NCBI GenBank assembly: GCA_011525445.1
Contig: WTGE01000438.1
Span: 1-8,584, forward strand
Length of the DNA: 8,584 bases
Direction: 5' to 3'
DNA from: Synechococcus sp. CO36386bin_37
GTDB taxonomy: Bacteria; Cyanobacteriota; Cyanobacteriia; PCC-6307; Cyanobiaceae
Positions 7,125-8,584 of the stretch are shown here, piece after piece. The notes under the pieces were generated by a model. That model saw nothing but the letters and a program-made list of their open reading frames with translations. It had not been told where the DNA came from and did not search any database. The number at the start of each line of letters is the position of its first letter. Positions within the stretch are counted from its first letter, which is position 1. The translations under genes and the position numbers were made by a program.

Positions 7125-7697
7125 ATGGATAACAAAGGTCTTCCCTTCAAAGAGTCAAGGCAAGAGAGCGATTGGCGGGAACGGTTTCAGGGTTGGGATC
7201 TGAGCTGGGCCGGCTTGCTCAACAATCAAAAAGGTGAGTGGTGGTTATTGGCGCAAGTGGTTCTGATCTGCGCTCATAGTCTTCCCAGTTGGCCCACTGA
7301 GCTCGTCAAGATCTTGGCTTGGCCCCAGTGGCTTCATGTCACAGGCGTGTTGGTCTTTGCGATTGGGCTTGCCTTGGCTCTGCAGGGTTTTTTGGCGTTA
7401 GGCCCAAGTCTTTACCTATTGCCGGATCCAAAGCCCAATGCTGCCCTCATCACAACAGGGGTGTATAGCCGTTGCCGGCACCCTCTCTATCGAGGGGTTG
7501 TGATTTGTTCGCTTGGTGTGCTCCTTGCCAAAGGAAGCCTGCTGCATGTTGTTTTGTGTCTGGCTTTGGTTGCAGTGCTCAAGGGCAAGGCTCACCGAGA
7601 AGAACGACGGCTTTGCCTCGTCCATCCAAACTATCTGCCCTATCGCAGGACGACACCAGCCATCCTGACTGGAATCCCTGGTTTGGATTGGCGTTAG
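7125..7697 (+). CDS. Isoprenylcysteine carboxyl methyltransferase-like membrane protein
   Basis: A 190-residue membrane protein of the broad ICMT/PEMT-like family, which transfers a methyl group from S-adenosylmethionine to membrane-associated substrates. The family signature is present: LITTGVYSRCRHPLYRG at 108-124, including the RHPxY core at 118-122, and the C-terminal EERRL...HPNYLPYR at 159-174, which together form the SAM and substrate site. Hydrophobic segments are seen at about 40-53, 69-93 and 124-152; the last is long enough for a helical hairpin, giving three or four membrane passes. The N-terminal 35 residues are polar. It starts at ATG 7125, 14 bases after the secreted-protein gene, so an operon is likely. 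Bacteria do not have the eukaryotic prenylated CaaX pathway, so the true substrate (a lipid, quinone, thiol or amine) cannot be deduced. Start and end look normal; no break was seen. Confidence 0.85.
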   Translation: MDNKGLPFKESRQESDWRERFQGWDLSWAGLLNNQKGEWWLLAQVVLICAHSLPSWPTELVKILAWPQWLHVTGVLVFAIGLALALQGFLALGPSLYLLPDPKPNAALITTGVYSRCRHPLYRGVVICSLGVLLAKGSLLHVVLCLALVAVLKGKAHREERRLCLVHPNYLPYRRTTPAILTGIPGLDWR

Positions 7698-7720
7698 GGA
7701 TAGGGCCAGCTGTACAACCG

Positions 7721-7744
7721 TTTATTTTTCGCGAAAGAAATAAA
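7721..7744. repeat. AT-rich inverted repeat upstream of the L,D-transpeptidase gene
   Basis: TTTATTTTT (7721-7729) pairs with AAAGAAATAAA (last nine bases, 7736-7744) through nine base pairs including one G-U, around a six-base CGCGAA loop. It lies 24 bases after the methyltransferase-like stop and 39 bases before the next start. It is not followed by a T-run, so it is a poor terminator; it may overlap promoter or operator sequence for the downstream gene, since TATACC at 7745-7750 directly follows. Confidence 0.45.
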
Positions 7745-7783
7745 TATACCCCTTAAGACAAGGTCGTTTTTCGATGATTTCGG

Positions 7784-8416
7784 ATGAGCTTGTCTGCGCC
7801 TTTTCAGCTGCTGGCTAGCAAAGCGACGCCTTGCGTCCTGCTTCTCAGTGCTGTTTGCGCAGGTTTCGCATTGAGAGCCCCGACCCAGGCCAGCGAACTG
7901 GCGCTGCACAGCTCTCGACCTGTCGGTGTCCGTTCAAGACTCATGACAATCCTTGAGACTCCGATCGCGAACCCTGATCCAGAGCCTCAGCTCGTTCTCA
8001 ACCGTACAAAGAGAACGATTCGTTCCACGGGCGATCCCATCTGGACTTTGCGGCTCGAGATTCCTGGTCAACCGGCGCGTCATTTCGATGCCGTCACTGG
8101 TCGTGCCCATCGCCAGAACGCAGATCGCGATCAGATGGGTAGCAAGGCACCTCTGCCCACTGGGAGTTACATCCTGGGTCCTGTGGAGCCCTTGGCTCAG
8201 GGTGCCTATCCAGAATTAGGTCCCGTTTGGATCAGCATTGAACCAACCTTCATCACGGGCCGAAGGGTTCTTGGAATCCATCAGGACCCAAGTGCAGGTC
8301 TCAACGGAAACAGCGGCACCTTGGGATGCATCGGACTGATTCGTGAACGTGACTTACTCGAACTCTCCCAATTGATTCAAGCAAGTGATGTTCGCGTATT
8401 GGTTGTAAAGGATTAA
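7784..8416 (+). CDS. Exported L,D-transpeptidase, YkuD domain
   Basis: YkuD enzymes use a cysteine to form 3-3 cross-links in peptidoglycan or to attach proteins to it, acting outside the inner membrane. The 210-residue product has a hydrophobic leader at about 17-30 with a possible TQA cleavage site near residue 36, then a single domain. Visible family elements are LPTGSYILG at 124-132, matching the TPTGxY strand motif, and the active site, His166 in GIHQDPS through Cys182 in GTLGCIGL, with the expected spacing of 16 residues. The usual SxGCIR/HGCIR is altered: Leu precedes Gly-Cys and Gly replaces the Arg after GCI. There is no LysM or other cell-wall binding domain. The ATG at 7784 is in frame with a good leader; the nearby ATG at 7774 is out of frame. 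Its 86-base upstream gap suggests its own promoter. The S66 peptidase in this window would deplete the tetrapeptide donor of such enzymes, but the genes are not linked in an operon. Confidence 0.85.
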   Translation: MSLSAPFQLLASKATPCVLLLSAVCAGFALRAPTQASELALHSSRPVGVRSRLMTILETPIANPDPEPQLVLNRTKRTIRSTGDPIWTLRLEIPGQPARHFDAVTGRAHRQNADRDQMGSKAPLPTGSYILGPVEPLAQGAYPELGPVWISIEPTFITGRRVLGIHQDPSAGLNGNSGTLGCIGLIRERDLLELSQLIQASDVRVLVVKD

Positions 8417-8455
8417 ATATCTGATGACGATTCAATTGATTGAAAAAATCCTTTT
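8407..8455 (+). terminator. Possible weak terminator of the L,D-transpeptidase gene
   Basis: AAAGGATT (8407-8414) is a perfect inverted match to AATCCTTT (8447-8454); the stop codon falls in the left arm. Nested inside is TTCAA (8431-8435) / TTGAA (8440-8444) around TTGA. The right arm ends in TTTT, but these T residues are part of the stem, and the stems are AT-rich, so termination would be weak. It may instead be a 3'-end mRNA-stabilising fold. Confidence 0.35.
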
Positions 8456-8584
8456 CTAACTTCACCCTGTGCGATAGATGTTCAATCTACCGGTCGTGAA
8501 GATCTAGACTTTCTTTTTTGATTACAATGAATTTGTTTGTAATCTTTGACCCGCATTAAGAAGAATAGTTGTGAGCTTTTCAGA
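8456..8584. promoter_or_regulatory. Non-coding tail with a possible promoter and possible next start codon
   Basis: No coding frame of note is seen here. TTGATT at 8518-8523 and TAATCT at 8540-8545 are spaced by 16 bases and could form a sigma-70-type promoter that overlaps the palindrome at 8520-8544. A GTG at 8571 opens a frame (V-S-F-S) running off the end of the window, with AAGAAG at 8558-8563 as a weak ribosome-binding candidate. All of this is suggestive only. Confidence 0.3.
8520..8544. repeat. Perfect 8-bp inverted repeat, possible operator
   Basis: GATTACAA (8520-8527) and TTGTAATC (8537-8544) are perfect inverted copies separated by nine bases. The dyad spacing (about two helical turns, centre to centre roughly 17 bases) is typical of a dimeric regulator site, and the AT-rich stem with only three following T residues makes a poor terminator. 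It does not fit the NtcA (GTA-N8-TAC) or classical Fur consensus. Confidence 0.5.

Noticed and set aside
8520..8544. Palindrome read as an intrinsic terminator
   Set aside because: The stem is AT-rich and followed by only three T residues on the + strand, and on the - strand it is followed by an A-rich run, so neither direction gives a normal terminator.
1..8584. tRNA genes, CRISPR arrays, insertion sequences or attachment sites
   Set aside because: No cloverleaf-like segment, regularly spaced repeat, transposase motif or flanking direct repeat was found by reading, including around the AT-rich oxidase gene.

Overview
The window looks like part of a marine picocyanobacterial chromosome of the Synechococcus/Prochlorococcus type. 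The reasons are the class II fructose-bisphosphate aldolase C-terminus, the tightly packed genes of moderate to high GC, the separate purS-purQ pair, frequent GTG starts and weak Shine-Dalgarno sites. This placement is inferred from recognised protein families. I could not run a database search.

Layout from left to right: the 3' end of a class II aldolase gene (+) closes with a strong intrinsic terminator. A leftward S66 LD-carboxypeptidase gene with a twin-arginine-like leader follows. After a 134-base divergent gap comes the main feature of the window, a 4.3-kb gene for a 1444-residue multicopper oxidase (+). It meets the leftward purS-purQ operon tail to tail. A second divergent gap separates purS from three rightward genes: a small secreted four-cysteine protein of unknown function, an isoprenylcysteine-methyltransferase-like membrane protein 14 bases downstream of it, and an exported YkuD-type L,D-transpeptidase. 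The last 168 bases are non-coding, with inverted repeats and perhaps the start of another gene.

The housekeeping genes cover carbon metabolism (aldolase), purine synthesis (PurS/PurQ) and cell-wall peptide trimming or cross-linking (S66 peptidase and L,D-transpeptidase). The oxidase stands apart. Hand-counted 60-base samples inside it are 30-33% GC over much of its length, rising to about 50% near its 3' end, against 52-65% in samples from neighbouring genes. It joins a complete CotA/laccase-like copper core to an unassigned N-terminal region, an FG-GAP-like calcium-binding segment, His/Gly-rich patches and a DUF4214-like C-terminus. It has no N-terminal signal peptide. It is best read as a large, probably type I-secreted or surface-attached metallo-oxidase gene, acquired or divergent in composition, lying between ordinary core genes.
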